Of a stretch of DNA of 64,000 bases, positions 25,647 to 33,811 are shown piece by piece (the first letter of the stretch is position 1; each line of letters begins with the position of its first letter). The DNA lies in the NCBI RefSeq assembly GCF_001591365.1, contig NZ_BCUT01000005.1, positions 620,001 through 684,000 of the forward strand. Direction: 5' to 3'. The stretch comes from Variovorax paradoxus NBRC 15149. Lineage in GTDB: Bacteria > Pseudomonadota > Gammaproteobacteria > Burkholderiales > Burkholderiaceae_C. A program made the translations under genes and the position numbers. The notes under the pieces were generated by a model, which saw only the letters and a list, made by a program, of their open reading frames with translations, was not told where the DNA came from and made no database searches.

Positions 25647-26045
25647 ATGAGCATCACGGTCCGGCGCGACGGCATCACGGGCACGCGTCACATCCTCAAG
25701 ATCCGCAACCACGAGATTCCCATCGATGCCTCGCCGGCCGGCGGCGGCAGCGATGCGGGGCCGCAGCCGCATGACCTGTACGACGCATCGCTGGCCGCCT
25801 GCAAGGCGCTCACCGTGCTGATCTACGCGCGCCGCAAGGGCATGCCGGTGGAAGACATCGAAGTGATCATCGACCGCGACGACAGCGAGGAACGCAAGGG
25901 CGTCTACCGGCTCAAGTCGAGCCTGCGCGTGACCGGCGAGCTGACCGCGGCGCAGCGCGACGAACTGCTGCGCGTGTCCGGCAAGTGCCCGGTGCACCGG
26001 CTCATGACCGAGGTGAAGACCGAGATCGAGACCGGCTGGGCCTGA
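25647..26045 (+). CDS. OsmC/Ohr family peroxiredoxin-like protein
   Basis: 132 residues with the OsmC fold. The two redox cysteines are visible: one in SLAACKALTVLIYARRKGM at the start of the long central helix and one in SGKCPVHRLMT near the C-terminus. These cytosolic proteins reduce organic hydroperoxides using dithiol cofactors. The gene follows the Lrp regulator after 54 bases with an AAGGACAT ribosome site; functional linkage to alanine metabolism is unclear. The CPVH sequence is typical of the YhfA-like branch rather than of Ohr. Confidence 0.88.
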   Translation: MSITVRRDGITGTRHILKIRNHEIPIDASPAGGGSDAGPQPHDLYDASLAACKALTVLIYARRKGMPVEDIEVIIDRDDSEERKGVYRLKSSLRVTGELTAAQRDELLRVSGKCPVHRLMTEVKTEIETGWA

Positions 26046-26187
26046 GTGGCGCCCACTCGCGCAGGGCGTGGCGTGCGGGTCCTGGACATCGCTGGACAGG
26101 GCCAAAAAGGGCTTGGTCAGGTCGAATTTGGGGCGACGAATTACACTACCCGGCTACCCCCGCGCCGTCTACAGGACACTTTCAACA

Positions 26188-27084
26188 ATGAAGTGGGTCA
26201 TTCTTGCCATCTTCGCGCTCAGCGCGCTCTACGTTCATTTCCGCGGCCAAGTCCGGCATCGTTTCTTCAGGCAGCTGTCTGATCACTCGACCTTCCTCGC
26301 GCCGCTGAACGCCTTCATGTACATCTTCTCGAAGGTGCCGAGCACGCCGTACCTGTCGCCCGCGCAATTTCCCGAGATGCGCGTGCTCGAGGAAAACTGG
26401 CAGGTCATCCGCGAAGAGGCGCTCGCCATGCGCAACGGCGGCAGCATCAAGGCGTCGAGCCAGTTCAACGACGTGGGCTTCAACTCCTTCTTCAAGAGCG
26501 GCTGGAAGCGCTTCTACCTCAAGTGGTACGACGAGGCGCATCCCTCGGCCGCCGTGCTGTGCCCCCGCACCACCGAGCTGCTCAAGGGCATCGGCACCAT
26601 CAAGGCGGCCATGTTCGCCGAGCTGCCGCCGGGCAGCCGCCTGGTGCGCCACCGCGACCCCTTCGCCGGTTCGCTGCGCTACCACCTGGGCCTGTGGACG
26701 CCGGGCGTGGAGGGCTGCTACATCGACGTGGACGGCCAGCGCTACCACTGGCGCGACGGCGAGGCCGTGGTGTTCGACGAAACCTACATCCACTACGCCG
26801 AGAACACGACCGACCACGACCGCGTGATCCTGTTCTGCGACATCGAGCGTCCGCTCAAGTACCGCTGGGCCAGCGCCGTGAACCGCTGGTTCGCCAAGAA
26901 CCTGCTGGCGGCGGCCGCCTCGCCCAATGATGCCGGCGACAAGACGGGCGGCATCAACCGCGCTTTCAAGTACATCTACCAGATCCGCGTGATCGGCAAG
27001 CGGCTCAAGGCCTGGGACAAACGGGTGTACTACCTCGTGAAGTGGGCCATCTTCGGCGGGCTGGCGCTCTGGATCTTCTGGTAA
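26188..27084 (+). CDS. lpxO: Aspartyl/asparaginyl beta-hydroxylase family, LpxO-like lipid A hydroxylase
   Basis: 298 residues. An N-terminal membrane helix (MKWVILAIFALSALYVHF), a 2-oxoglutarate/Fe(II) oxygenase domain with the iron ligands His155-x-Asp157 (RHRDPFAGSLRYHLGL) and His202 (YIHYAENTT), and a C-terminal hydrophobic segment (residues 283-297). The layout matches LpxO, which hydroxylates the 3'-secondary acyl chain of lipid A at the cytoplasmic face of the inner membrane. The ATG at 26188 begins exactly at the membrane helix. LpxO is not always separable by eye from other Asp/Asn hydroxylases, but both membrane segments favour it. Confidence 0.85.
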   Translation: MKWVILAIFALSALYVHFRGQVRHRFFRQLSDHSTFLAPLNAFMYIFSKVPSTPYLSPAQFPEMRVLEENWQVIREEALAMRNGGSIKASSQFNDVGFNSFFKSGWKRFYLKWYDEAHPSAAVLCPRTTELLKGIGTIKAAMFAELPPGSRLVRHRDPFAGSLRYHLGLWTPGVEGCYIDVDGQRYHWRDGEAVVFDETYIHYAENTTDHDRVILFCDIERPLKYRWASAVNRWFAKNLLAAAASPNDAGDKTGGINRAFKYIYQIRVIGKRLKAWDKRVYYLVKWAIFGGLALWIFW

Positions 27085-27127
27085 GGCGCAAGCCTGCCGC
27101 GCGGTGCCCGGCCACCGCCGCCAGCCC

Positions 27128-27352
27128 ATGTCCATCGCAGACAAAGACCTGCCCGTTCCGGTCGATCTTGCCAGTGCCCAGGCGCTGATCGCGAGCGTCC
27201 AGTCGCTCCTTCAGGCCCGGGGTCTTGCCTTGCGCATGCCGCCACCGGAGCCCACCACCTGCTGCGGACGCGGCTGCAACGGCTGCGTGTGGGAGGGCTG
27301 GCTGGGGGCCGTTGCCTACTGGCGCGACGAGGCCACGCTGCTGCTGGCCTAG
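27128..27352 (+). CDS. Small cysteine-rich oxidoreductase-like protein (PF09791 type)
   Basis: 74 residues. The C-terminal half, PPPEPTTCCGRGCNGCVWEGW, is the signature of the oxidoreductase-like N-terminal domain family, with four cysteines in a CC-x3-C-x2-C pattern suited to binding a metal or Fe-S centre. In eukaryotes the motif is fused to larger proteins; in bacteria it stands alone as here. No activity is established. The N-terminal half is a short helix. It is downstream of lpxO (43 bases) and converges with a deaminase gene, with 7 bases between stops. Confidence 0.78.
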   Translation: MSIADKDLPVPVDLASAQALIASVQSLLQARGLALRMPPPEPTTCCGRGCNGCVWEGWLGAVAYWRDEATLLLA

Positions 27353-27359
27353 TCGCTGC

Positions 27360-27836
27360 CTAACGCGCTTCCCAGAACCCGCGGTGCGTGGCGATCATTT
27401 CTTCCGCCACTTCGGGCACCGGCCCGATGACCTCGATCTTCTTCTGCCCGCGCGCGAACACTTCGCGGCAGGGCAGGTTCAGCGTGGGGTTCTCGGGGTG
27501 GTCGCCCGTGAGCGCGAGCAGGGCGCTTTCTTCGGCGCCGTAGACGATGCGGCCGATGTGGGCCCAGTAGCTGGTGCCCGCGCACATCGCGCAGGGCTCG
27601 AAGGTCGTGACCAGCGTGCATTGCCACAAGTAATCGGCCGGCCAGTTCTGCGCCGCATGGCGCGCCAGCGTGGCTTCGGCGTGGTTGACCGTGTCGATGT
27701 TGCCTTGCTCGGCCAGGATGGTTTCGCCGTCGGGCGCGACGAGCACGGCGCCGAAGGGGTGGCGGCCCATGGCCATGGCGCGGCGGGCCACTTCGTCGGC
27801 GCGGCGCAGCGCGCGGATGATCTGGTCGCGTGTCAT
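27360..27836 (-). CDS. Nucleoside deaminase-like zinc enzyme (copy 2)
   Basis: 158 residues of the cytidine-deaminase superfamily with zinc ligands and catalytic Glu in VNHAEATLA and FEPCAMCAGTSYWAHIGRIVYG. It closes a four-gene minus-strand operon (binding protein, ATPase, permease, deaminase), beginning 10 bases after the permease stop. Together with copy 1 at 20449 it shows the same fusion of NMT1-type import with a deaminase, pointing to a nitrogen heterocycle (guanine-, pterin- or cytosine-like) as imported substrate (inference). Length and motifs fit guanine deaminase/tRNA-deaminase-like proteins better than true cytidine deaminases. Confidence 0.87.
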   Translation of the reverse strand: MTRDQIIRALRRADEVARRAMAMGRHPFGAVLVAPDGETILAEQGNIDTVNHAEATLARHAAQNWPADYLWQCTLVTTFEPCAMCAGTSYWAHIGRIVYGAEESALLALTGDHPENPTLNLPCREVFARGQKKIEVIGPVPEVAEEMIATHRGFWEAR

Positions 27837-27846
27837 CCGTGGTGCC

Positions 27847-28617
27847 CTATTGGTTTTGCGATCCGCGATGCGCCCAGCCGGTCGTGTGTTTTTCGATCAC
27901 GCTGAAGAGTTCGTACATCAGCATGGCCATTGCGCCCACCACCATCAGGCCCGCGAAGGCCAGGCCCATCTGCATGGCCGAGCCGGCCGAAATGAGCAGG
28001 TAGCCGATGCCTTCGTTGGCCGCGGTCATTTCGCTGACCGTGGTGCCGACGAAGGCCAGCGTGATCGCCACCTTGAGCGAGCCGAAGAAGTAGGGCATGG
28101 AGCGCGGCAGGCCGATCTTCATGAGCACGTCCCAGCGCTTGGCGCCGAGCACGCGCAGCACGTCCTCGAGCTCGGGCTCCAGCGTGGCAAGGCCGGTCGC
28201 GATGTTGACCATGATCGGGAAGAAGCTGATCAGGAAGGCCGTGAGGATCGCCGGCCCGACGCCGATGCCGAACCACACCACGAGGATCGGCACGAAGGCC
28301 GCCTTGGGCAGCGCGTTGAAGGCCGTCATGAGCGGATAGATGGCCGCATACGCGATGCGCGAGCTGCCGATCACGAAGCCCAGCAGCACGCCCACCACAA
28401 TGGCCAGGCCGAAGCCCGCCATCGTGACCCAGAAGGTGCGCCACGCATGGCCCGCGATGATCTCCTTGAACTCCCAGAACTGGGTCCAGATGCGCAGCGG
28501 GCTCGGAAAGATGAAGTCCGACACGCCGAAGCCCGCGCAGATCACCTGCCACAGCAGGATCACGGCCACGAGCAGCAGCCAGGGCGACCAGCGTTCGATT
28601 TGCTTGGTGTTCTTCAT
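27847..28617 (-). CDS. ABC transporter permease (SsuC/TauC/ThiX type)
   Basis: 256 residues with six hydrophobic segments and the binding-protein-dependent permease signature MTAFNALPKAAFVPILVVWFGIG followed by the EAA-like loop (EDVLRVLGAKRWDVLMKIGLPRSMPYFFGSLKVAIT). It forms the homodimeric inner-membrane channel of the transporter with the ATPase at 28627 and the binding protein at 29487. Start is nine bases after the ATPase stop. The NMT1-associated family imports sulfonates, nitrate, pyrimidines or aromatic heterocycles. Confidence 0.93.
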   Translation of the reverse strand: MKNTKQIERWSPWLLLVAVILLWQVICAGFGVSDFIFPSPLRIWTQFWEFKEIIAGHAWRTFWVTMAGFGLAIVVGVLLGFVIGSSRIAYAAIYPLMTAFNALPKAAFVPILVVWFGIGVGPAILTAFLISFFPIMVNIATGLATLEPELEDVLRVLGAKRWDVLMKIGLPRSMPYFFGSLKVAITLAFVGTTVSEMTAANEGIGYLLISAGSAMQMGLAFAGLMVVGAMAMLMYELFSVIEKHTTGWAHRGSQNQ

Positions 28618-28626
28618 GGCCCGCCT

Positions 28627-29487
28627 TCAGTGGGACACCGCGGCAGCGGCCGTTTGCGCCGCGCTGATGCCCGTGTTGCGGATGGCGCCGATGTGGCCGC
28701 GCAGCTCGAGCACGATGTCGGTGAATTCCTTGGTGTAGGTGAGCTCCAGCTCGCGCGGACGCGGCAGCTCGATCTCGCGCTTGACCACGAAGCGGCCCGG
28801 GCTCTTGCTCATCACGTACACCGTGTCGGCCAGGAACACCGACTCGCGCAGATCGTGCGTCACCAGGATGACGTTGAACTGCTGCTCGGTCCAGAGGTCG
28901 CGCAGGATGCACCAGAGCTCCTCGCGCGTGAAGGCGTCGAGCGCGCCGAAGGGCTCGTCGAGCAGCAGCATCTTGGGCTCGTGGATGAGCGCGCGGCAGA
29001 TGCTGGCGCGCTGCTGCATGCCGCCCGAAAGCTGCCATGGAAACTTGTCTTCATAGCCCGCGAGGCCGACCTTCTGCAGCAGCTTGCGCGCGCGCTCGAC
29101 GTATTCCTTGCGTTTGGCCTTGAAGCTCGAGCGGTAGGGCTCGACGATCTCGAGCGGCAGCAGCACGTTGTCGACCGTGGTGCGCCACGGCAGCAACGAC
29201 GGCGCCTGGAACGCCATGCCCGAGATCTTGAGCGGCCCGGTCACGGGCTGGCCGTCGATGCGGATCTTCCCCATCGACGGCATCTTGAGGCCCGTGGTGA
29301 GCTTCATGAAGGTCGACTTGCCGCAGCCCGAGGGCCCGACGATGGCAATGAATTCGCCGCGCTTGACCTTCAGGTCGATGGCCTCCACCGCGAAGTGGTT
29401 GGCGCGCAGCAGCTCCTCGTTGTAGGCGAGCCAGACGTCCTGGAAGTCGACGAAGGGAGCAGCGGCCGCGTTCGATGCGTCCGCCAT
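28627..29487 (-). CDS. ABC transporter ATP-binding protein (SsuB/TauB/ThiZ type)
   Basis: 286 residues. Walker A GPSGCGKST, Q-loop in FQAPSLLPWRTTVDN, the ABC signature LSGGMQQRASICRAL, Walker B MLLLDEPFGALD and H-loop VTHDLRES are all present and intact. It energises the permease at 27847. I chose the ATG at 29487 because it overlaps the stop codon of the binding-protein gene (TGATG) and the frame upstream merely shadows that gene. The C-terminal 40 residues (after LELTYTKEFTDIVLELRG) form a short extension. Confidence 0.94.
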   Translation of the reverse strand: MADASNAAAAPFVDFQDVWLAYNEELLRANHFAVEAIDLKVKRGEFIAIVGPSGCGKSTFMKLTTGLKMPSMGKIRIDGQPVTGPLKISGMAFQAPSLLPWRTTVDNVLLPLEIVEPYRSSFKAKRKEYVERARKLLQKVGLAGYEDKFPWQLSGGMQQRASICRALIHEPKMLLLDEPFGALDAFTREELWCILRDLWTEQQFNVILVTHDLRESVFLADTVYVMSKSPGRFVVKREIELPRPRELELTYTKEFTDIVLELRGHIGAIRNTGISAAQTAAAAVSH

Positions 29488-30521
29488 CACTTGCGCAGCA
29501 CGCCGCTCAGTTCGGCCGCGGGCGGCAGCAGCGCGGCGGTCCACACGGCATCGGGGCTCACGCGGGTCTTGGTGTTGAACGCGTCCGACACCTGCGAGGC
29601 CATCAGCGACATGCGGCCCGCGTTGACCACGCCAAAGCCTTCGCTGCGCGCGTCGGCGCTGTTGATCACGGTGTCGATGGCCAGCTGCAGGCGGCGGGTT
29701 TCGAGCTTGCTGTCGATGATGCCGTCGCGCGCTTTCACCGACTCGATGGCCACCGCCGGATTGGCGATCACTTCCTTCGCCCCCTTGGCAAAGGCCGAGA
29801 GGAATCTCTTCACCGCTTCCGGGTTCTCCTTGATGAGCTTGGGCGAGGCGATGATCACGTTGCCGTAGAGCTTCACGCCGTAGTCGGGGTAGGGCAGCAC
29901 GACGATGTCGGCGGCCTTGGCGCCGCGCGCCTCGAGGTTCAGCAGCGAGGTGAAGGTGAAGCCGGTGATCGCGTCGATGTCGCCGCGGATCAGCATGGTC
30001 TCGCGCAGCGTCGGGTCCATGGCGGTCCAGTTCACGGCGCCGATGCTGTTGGCCTTGGCGAAGATCGGGAACGCGCGGCGGCCCGCGTCGAACACCGGCG
30101 CGCCGAGCTTCTTGCCCGCGAGGTCGCCCGGCTTGGCGATGCCGCTCTTCTTGAGCGCCATGACCGAGGCCGGCGTGTTGTTGTAGACCATCATCACCGC
30201 CACTGGCTTGTTGGGGCTGTCAGGGTTGTTGGCGTGGAATTCCATCAGCGCCGCGAGGTCGGCAAAACCCATGTCGTAGGCGCCCGAGGCCACGCGCGTG
30301 ACCGTGCCGCCCGAGCCGTTGCCCGCGTCGATGGTCACGTCCAGGCCCGCGGCCTTGAAATAGCCCTTGGCGGCGGGGTGCAGGAACAGCGCGGCCGGTC
30401 CTTCGAAGCGCCAGTCGAGCTGGAACTTGATCGGCGTCATGGTCTGGGCCAGGGCCGGGGAAAGGCCGAAGCTGAGGGCCGAGGCGGCGAGGAAGGACTG
30501 GAGCAATTGGCGCTTGTTCAT
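29487..30521 (-). CDS. NMT1/THI5-like ABC transporter substrate-binding protein (copy 2)
   Basis: 344 residues. Signal peptide MNKRQLLQSFLAASALSFGLSPALAQ, then the fold signature PIKFQLDWRFEGPAALFLHPAAKGYFKAAGLDVTIDAGNGSGGTVTRVASGAYDMGFADL. It is clearly paralogous to the protein at 20976 (same GxGSxxxxTRIASG-type loop and spacing). First gene of the binding protein-ATPase-permease-deaminase operon. A perfect hairpin lies 18 bases upstream of the ATG and shares an 11-base motif with the first system's promoter. Ligand unknown; the paired deaminase suggests an amino-heterocycle. Confidence 0.92.
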   Translation of the reverse strand: MNKRQLLQSFLAASALSFGLSPALAQTMTPIKFQLDWRFEGPAALFLHPAAKGYFKAAGLDVTIDAGNGSGGTVTRVASGAYDMGFADLAALMEFHANNPDSPNKPVAVMMVYNNTPASVMALKKSGIAKPGDLAGKKLGAPVFDAGRRAFPIFAKANSIGAVNWTAMDPTLRETMLIRGDIDAITGFTFTSLLNLEARGAKAADIVVLPYPDYGVKLYGNVIIASPKLIKENPEAVKRFLSAFAKGAKEVIANPAVAIESVKARDGIIDSKLETRRLQLAIDTVINSADARSEGFGVVNAGRMSLMASQVSDAFNTKTRVSPDAVWTAALLPPAAELSGVLRK

Positions 30522-30538
30522 GCGGGATCCGTTGGAGG

Positions 30539-30556
30539 TGAATGCTTCTGCATTCA
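30539..30556. promoter_or_regulatory. Perfect palindrome TGAATGC-TTCT-GCATTCA upstream of the copy-2 transporter operon
   Basis: Seven-base arms around a four-base loop, 18 bases from the start codon. Read toward the gene, its AGAAGCATTCA half matches the AGAAGCGTTCA half found twice in the inverted repeats at 22117-22244, with one base different. This suggests one regulator for both NMT1-type systems, although as a leader hairpin it could also act at RNA level. Confidence 0.55.
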
Positions 30557-30644
30557 AGCAAAAACGGTGCCCGCACGCGATTGGTGCGAACCCTTCCGCG
30601 GAACTGTTGTGGTGCGCAATGGGTCGGCGGCGCACCGGCCTGGT

Positions 30645-31646
30645 TCAGAGCGCCGCGCCGATCTTGCGCAACTCCGCGATCTGCGGCGCCTTGGGCAGCC
30701 AGATCTTGTCGAACTCCGCGATGACCGGCGCGGGGTTGTAGCCGGCGTCGCTCTTGATCGTGATGCCGCTCGCCTTGAACTTGTCGATCAGGCCGAGCTC
30801 GGTGGTCACGATGTCCTTGATCTGCGCGTCGAGCGACTGCTTGACCAGGTCGGTGATCAGCGCCTTGTCCTTGCCGTCGAGCGTCTTCCAGATGCGGCCC
30901 GACACCAGCGGCGCAAAGGGCATGAAGAGCGCATTCATCGGCAGCATTGTTTTTGCGACGCGGTCGAAGCGCTGGTTCCACGAGAACTCGATGTCCGCCT
31001 CGAGCCCGTCGACCTGGCCGTTGGACATGGCGTCGAAAACGGCCGGCGTCGGAATCGGCGTGGGCGCGGCGCCCAGCAGCTGGTAGAAGTCGCGGTACAC
31101 GGGCGTCGGGTTGATGCGCAGCTTCATGCCCTTGAGGTCGGTGGGCGTGGAGATCGGCTTGGTGGCAAACACCACGCGCATGCCCGTGATGCCCCAGCCC
31201 AGGCCGATGGTGCCGGTCTCGCGCGGCAGCACCTCGAGCAGCTTCAGCGCGGCGGGCGTGCGCACCAGCGAGGCCACGTTGGTGGTCGAGCGCACGAGGT
31301 AGGGTGCGTTGATGGCCGCCACGCTGGACACGCGCGAGCCGAGTTCGGCCGCCTGGATCCAGCCCATGTCCAGCGCGCCCGACTGCAGCTGCTGCATCAT
31401 GGCCGACTCGTTGCCCAGCTGGCCCGAATGGAACACCGTCGCGCTCAGGCGGCCGTCGGTGGCCTTCTTGAGCGCTTCACCGAAGGCGAGCGCGGCGCGG
31501 TTCCACGAGTGGCCGGCCGGCGTGATGAGGCCGAGGCGGAATTCCTTGGCGGCCGCCGCGCGCGACACGGTGCAAAAGAGGGCGGACGACGCGGCAGCGG
31601 TACCGGCTGCAGCCTGGACGACGAATTTGCGGCGAGAAAGGGACAT
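30645..31646 (-). CDS. dctP: TRAP transporter solute-binding protein DctP
   Basis: 333 residues. A twin-arginine-type signal (SLSRRKFVVQAAAGTAAASSALFCTVSRA) precedes a DctP-like periplasmic domain with FRLGLITPAGHSWNRAALAFGEALKKATDGRLSATVFHSGQLGNE and the ligand-arginine region LKGMKLRINPTPVYRDFYQLLGAAPTPI. It delivers a carboxylate to the DctQM permease encoded directly upstream. Gene order here is Q-M-P with 42 bases between dctM and dctP. Ligand specificity cannot be read; C4-dicarboxylates, sialate-like or aromatic acids are all seen in the family. Confidence 0.92.
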   Translation of the reverse strand: MSLSRRKFVVQAAAGTAAASSALFCTVSRAAAAKEFRLGLITPAGHSWNRAALAFGEALKKATDGRLSATVFHSGQLGNESAMMQQLQSGALDMGWIQAAELGSRVSSVAAINAPYLVRSTTNVASLVRTPAALKLLEVLPRETGTIGLGWGITGMRVVFATKPISTPTDLKGMKLRINPTPVYRDFYQLLGAAPTPIPTPAVFDAMSNGQVDGLEADIEFSWNQRFDRVAKTMLPMNALFMPFAPLVSGRIWKTLDGKDKALITDLVKQSLDAQIKDIVTTELGLIDKFKASGITIKSDAGYNPAPVIAEFDKIWLPKAPQIAELRKIGAAL

Positions 31647-31688
31647 GCGGGGCTCCGGTTGTGTGAAGGGAAAGGAAGGCGGCGGGAC

Positions 31689-32954
31689 TTACTTGATGAG
31701 CGCGAGCGACAGGCTCGGGAACAGCGACAGCAGCACCAGCGCGGCGCAGCAGATCAGGAAGAACGGCAGCGTGACGATGAACATCTTTCCGGGCTTGGCC
31801 CCGGTCACGGCGGAGGCCACGAAGAAGCTCAGTCCCACGGGCGGCGTCATCAGCCCGAGCACGAGGTTGATCACCACCACCACGCCGAAGTGGCGCGGGT
31901 CGATGCCGTAGATCTCGGTGGCAATTGGCAGCAGGATGGGCACCGTCATGATCAGCCCCGGAATCCCGTCGATCACGGTGCCGATCACCAGCAGGATCAG
32001 GTTCACGAGCAGCAAGAACGCGATCGGATCCTTGGCCACGGTCTGGATCCATGCGGCCGTGGCCTGCGGCACCTTGCCGTAGATCAGGAGCCACGAGAAC
32101 ACGGCCGCCGCGGCCACCAGGAACAGCACCACGGCCGAGTAGATCGCAGACTTGAGCAGGATCTGCGGAATCGTCGCGAAGCGGAATTCCTTGGTGACGT
32201 AGCGGCCCACCAGCACCGCGGCCACCGCGCCCACGGCGGCCGCTTCGGTGGGGTTGGCGAAGCCGCCGAGGATCGAGCCGACGATCACGATGGGAATCAG
32301 CAGCGTCGGGCAGGCCGTGAGCACCGTGTGCAGGCGCTGCCGGATGGTGCGCTTTGCGGTGCGCGGATAGTTGTAGAAGAAGCCCATGCACGCGATCACG
32401 ATGAAGAACAGCACCGTGAGGATCACGCCCGGGATGATGCCGGCAATCAGCATGTCGCCCACCGCCACCTGTGCGAGCACGCTGTACACCACGAACATCA
32501 CCGAGGGCGGAATGATCGGCCCCAGCATGCCGCCGTACACCGTGATGCCGGCCGCAAAGGTCTTGTCGTAGCCCTGCTTCTCCATCTCGGGCACCATGAT
32601 CTGGCTCATGATGGCCACCTGCGCGGTGGCCGAGCCGATGATCGACGACACCAGCATGTTGGCCAGGATGTTCACGTAGGCGAGGCCGCCTTTCACCGAG
32701 CCGATGAAGGCCAGCGCGAGGTCGACCAGCCGCTTGGTGATGCCGCCGCCGTTCATGATCTCGCCGATCAGGATGAACAGCGGAATCGCGATGAGGCTGT
32801 AGCTGTCGACGCCGCCGAACATCTGCACCGGGAACGACTGGAACAGCACCGTGTCGCCGGCGTCGAGGATGTACACGATGCCCGCCAGGCACAGGCAGGC
32901 GCCGATCGGCACGCCGACCAGCATGATCAACAGGAAGAATGCGGAAGTCAGCAT
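31689..32954 (-). CDS. dctM: TRAP transporter large permease subunit DctM
   Basis: 421 residues, about 12 hydrophobic segments, the ion-transporter superfamily fold that provides the Na+-driven channel. Typical motifs are IPLFILIGEIMNGGGITKRLVDLALAFIGSVKGGLAYVNILANM, the region SIIGSATAQVAIMSQIMVPEM, and GLMTPPVGLSFFVASAVTG near the end. It begins one base after the dctQ stop codon, indicating tight co-expression. Paired with dctQ at 32956 and dctP at 30645. Confidence 0.94.
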   Translation of the reverse strand: MLTSAFFLLIMLVGVPIGACLCLAGIVYILDAGDTVLFQSFPVQMFGGVDSYSLIAIPLFILIGEIMNGGGITKRLVDLALAFIGSVKGGLAYVNILANMLVSSIIGSATAQVAIMSQIMVPEMEKQGYDKTFAAGITVYGGMLGPIIPPSVMFVVYSVLAQVAVGDMLIAGIIPGVILTVLFFIVIACMGFFYNYPRTAKRTIRQRLHTVLTACPTLLIPIVIVGSILGGFANPTEAAAVGAVAAVLVGRYVTKEFRFATIPQILLKSAIYSAVVLFLVAAAAVFSWLLIYGKVPQATAAWIQTVAKDPIAFLLLVNLILLVIGTVIDGIPGLIMTVPILLPIATEIYGIDPRHFGVVVVINLVLGLMTPPVGLSFFVASAVTGAKPGKMFIVTLPFFLICCAALVLLSLFPSLSLALIK

Positions 32955-32955
32955 G

Positions 32956-33570
32956 TCAGTTCACCGCGTCTGCATTGGTCACGTGGAACTCGGCGTGCGT
33001 GCGCCGCGGCTGCAGGCCCAGGTCCTCGACGAGGTTGGACAGCGCGTGCAGGCTGAGTGTGAGGGAGAACACCGGCAGGATCAGCTGGACGGCCCAGGTC
33101 GGCCAGTTCAGCGTCTGCGTGCGCTCGGTGTAGAGAAAGTTGAAGGATTCGGCCGCGTACTCCTTGGCATCGAAGCCATAGCGCACGATGCCCACCGGGT
33201 CCATGTAGAGCCAGCACATTGCCAGCAGCGCAAGGCCCAGCAGCAGCACGCCGCCGGAGGCGCTGGCCTTGGCGATGCGCGCGGCCTTCTCGCCGAGCTT
33301 GTCGGTGAGCAGCGTCACCGCAAAGTCCAGCCGCAGCCGCGTCATCGCGGAGGCGCCGATGAAGGTGAGCCACACCACGCAGTAGACGGAAGCTTCGTCG
33401 ACCCAGTAGAGCGGCACGCCGGCGTAGCGCGTGACCACGTTCAGCAGCACCAGCGCGATGAGCAGCCCCATGAGGCCCGAGAGCAGCCGGCGCTCGCAGC
33501 GCAGCACGAAGTCGGACGCATCGAGCACCCGGCGGGAGAAGCTCCCGCGTTCCAAGGCATGTTCTTCCAT
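32956..33570 (-). CDS. dctQ: TRAP transporter small permease subunit DctQ
   Basis: 204 residues with four hydrophobic segments as expected for DctQ; WVDEASVYCVVWLTFIGASAMTRLRLDFAVTLL is the characteristic central region. It partners DctM in the inner membrane. The N-terminus before residue 25 is charged and the ATG at 33570 lacks a strong ribosome site; an internal ATG is not evident. First gene of the TRAP operon, preceded by an AT-rich region with a perfect palindrome at 33653. Confidence 0.9.
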   Translation of the reverse strand: MEEHALERGSFSRRVLDASDFVLRCERRLLSGLMGLLIALVLLNVVTRYAGVPLYWVDEASVYCVVWLTFIGASAMTRLRLDFAVTLLTDKLGEKAARIAKASASGGVLLLGLALLAMCWLYMDPVGIVRYGFDAKEYAAESFNFLYTERTQTLNWPTWAVQLILPVFSLTLSLHALSNLVEDLGLQPRRTHAEFHVTNADAVN

Positions 33571-33652
33571 GTGAGAAGAGAAGAGAAAGGAGGGTTGGAA
33601 GGGAGGATTGGCGAAGGGCCCGGAGGCTGCGATTCTGTAAATATATTAATAA

Positions 33653-33667
33653 GATATTTGAAATATC
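33653..33667. promoter_or_regulatory. Perfect palindrome GATATTT-G-AAATATC upstream of the TRAP operon
   Basis: Seven-base arms in an AT-rich island (about 33636-33690) that contrasts with the surrounding high GC. It is 83 bases upstream of dctQ, so it is a plausible operator next to the TRAP promoter. No regulator gene is adjacent. Confidence 0.5.
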
Positions 33668-33751
33668 CGATCAGGGTATTAGCAGATTGCATGCCAGCCG
33701 AAAAAATGATGAGCGGGCGAAAACGGTGCGTGCACCGCCCGGCCCGCAATG

Positions 33752-33785
33752 AAAAACGCCCCGCTGCGTGCTGCAGCGGGGCGTT
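33752..33785 (-). terminator. Rho-independent terminator of the malic enzyme gene
   Basis: A perfect 13-base stem (AACGCCCCGCTGC with its complement, five-base loop) lies 27 bases after the malic enzyme stop codon on the minus strand. It is followed on that strand by a run of five T residues. This is a textbook intrinsic terminator. Confidence 0.9.
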
Positions 33786-33811
33786 GGTTCAGGGGAAGCG
33801 CAAGCGGCCTG

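Noticed and set aside
26046..26187. A small gene between osmC and lpxO
   Set aside because: The in-frame extension upstream of lpxO has no ribosome site and codes for an unlikely basic leader; the gap more likely holds the lpxO promoter.
29475..33056. A very long plus-strand open frame opposite the NMT1 receptor and TRAP genes
   Set aside because: It is antisense to well-recognised transporter genes and its product is Arg/His/Gly-rich with no domain, as expected from GC-rich third-codon effects.
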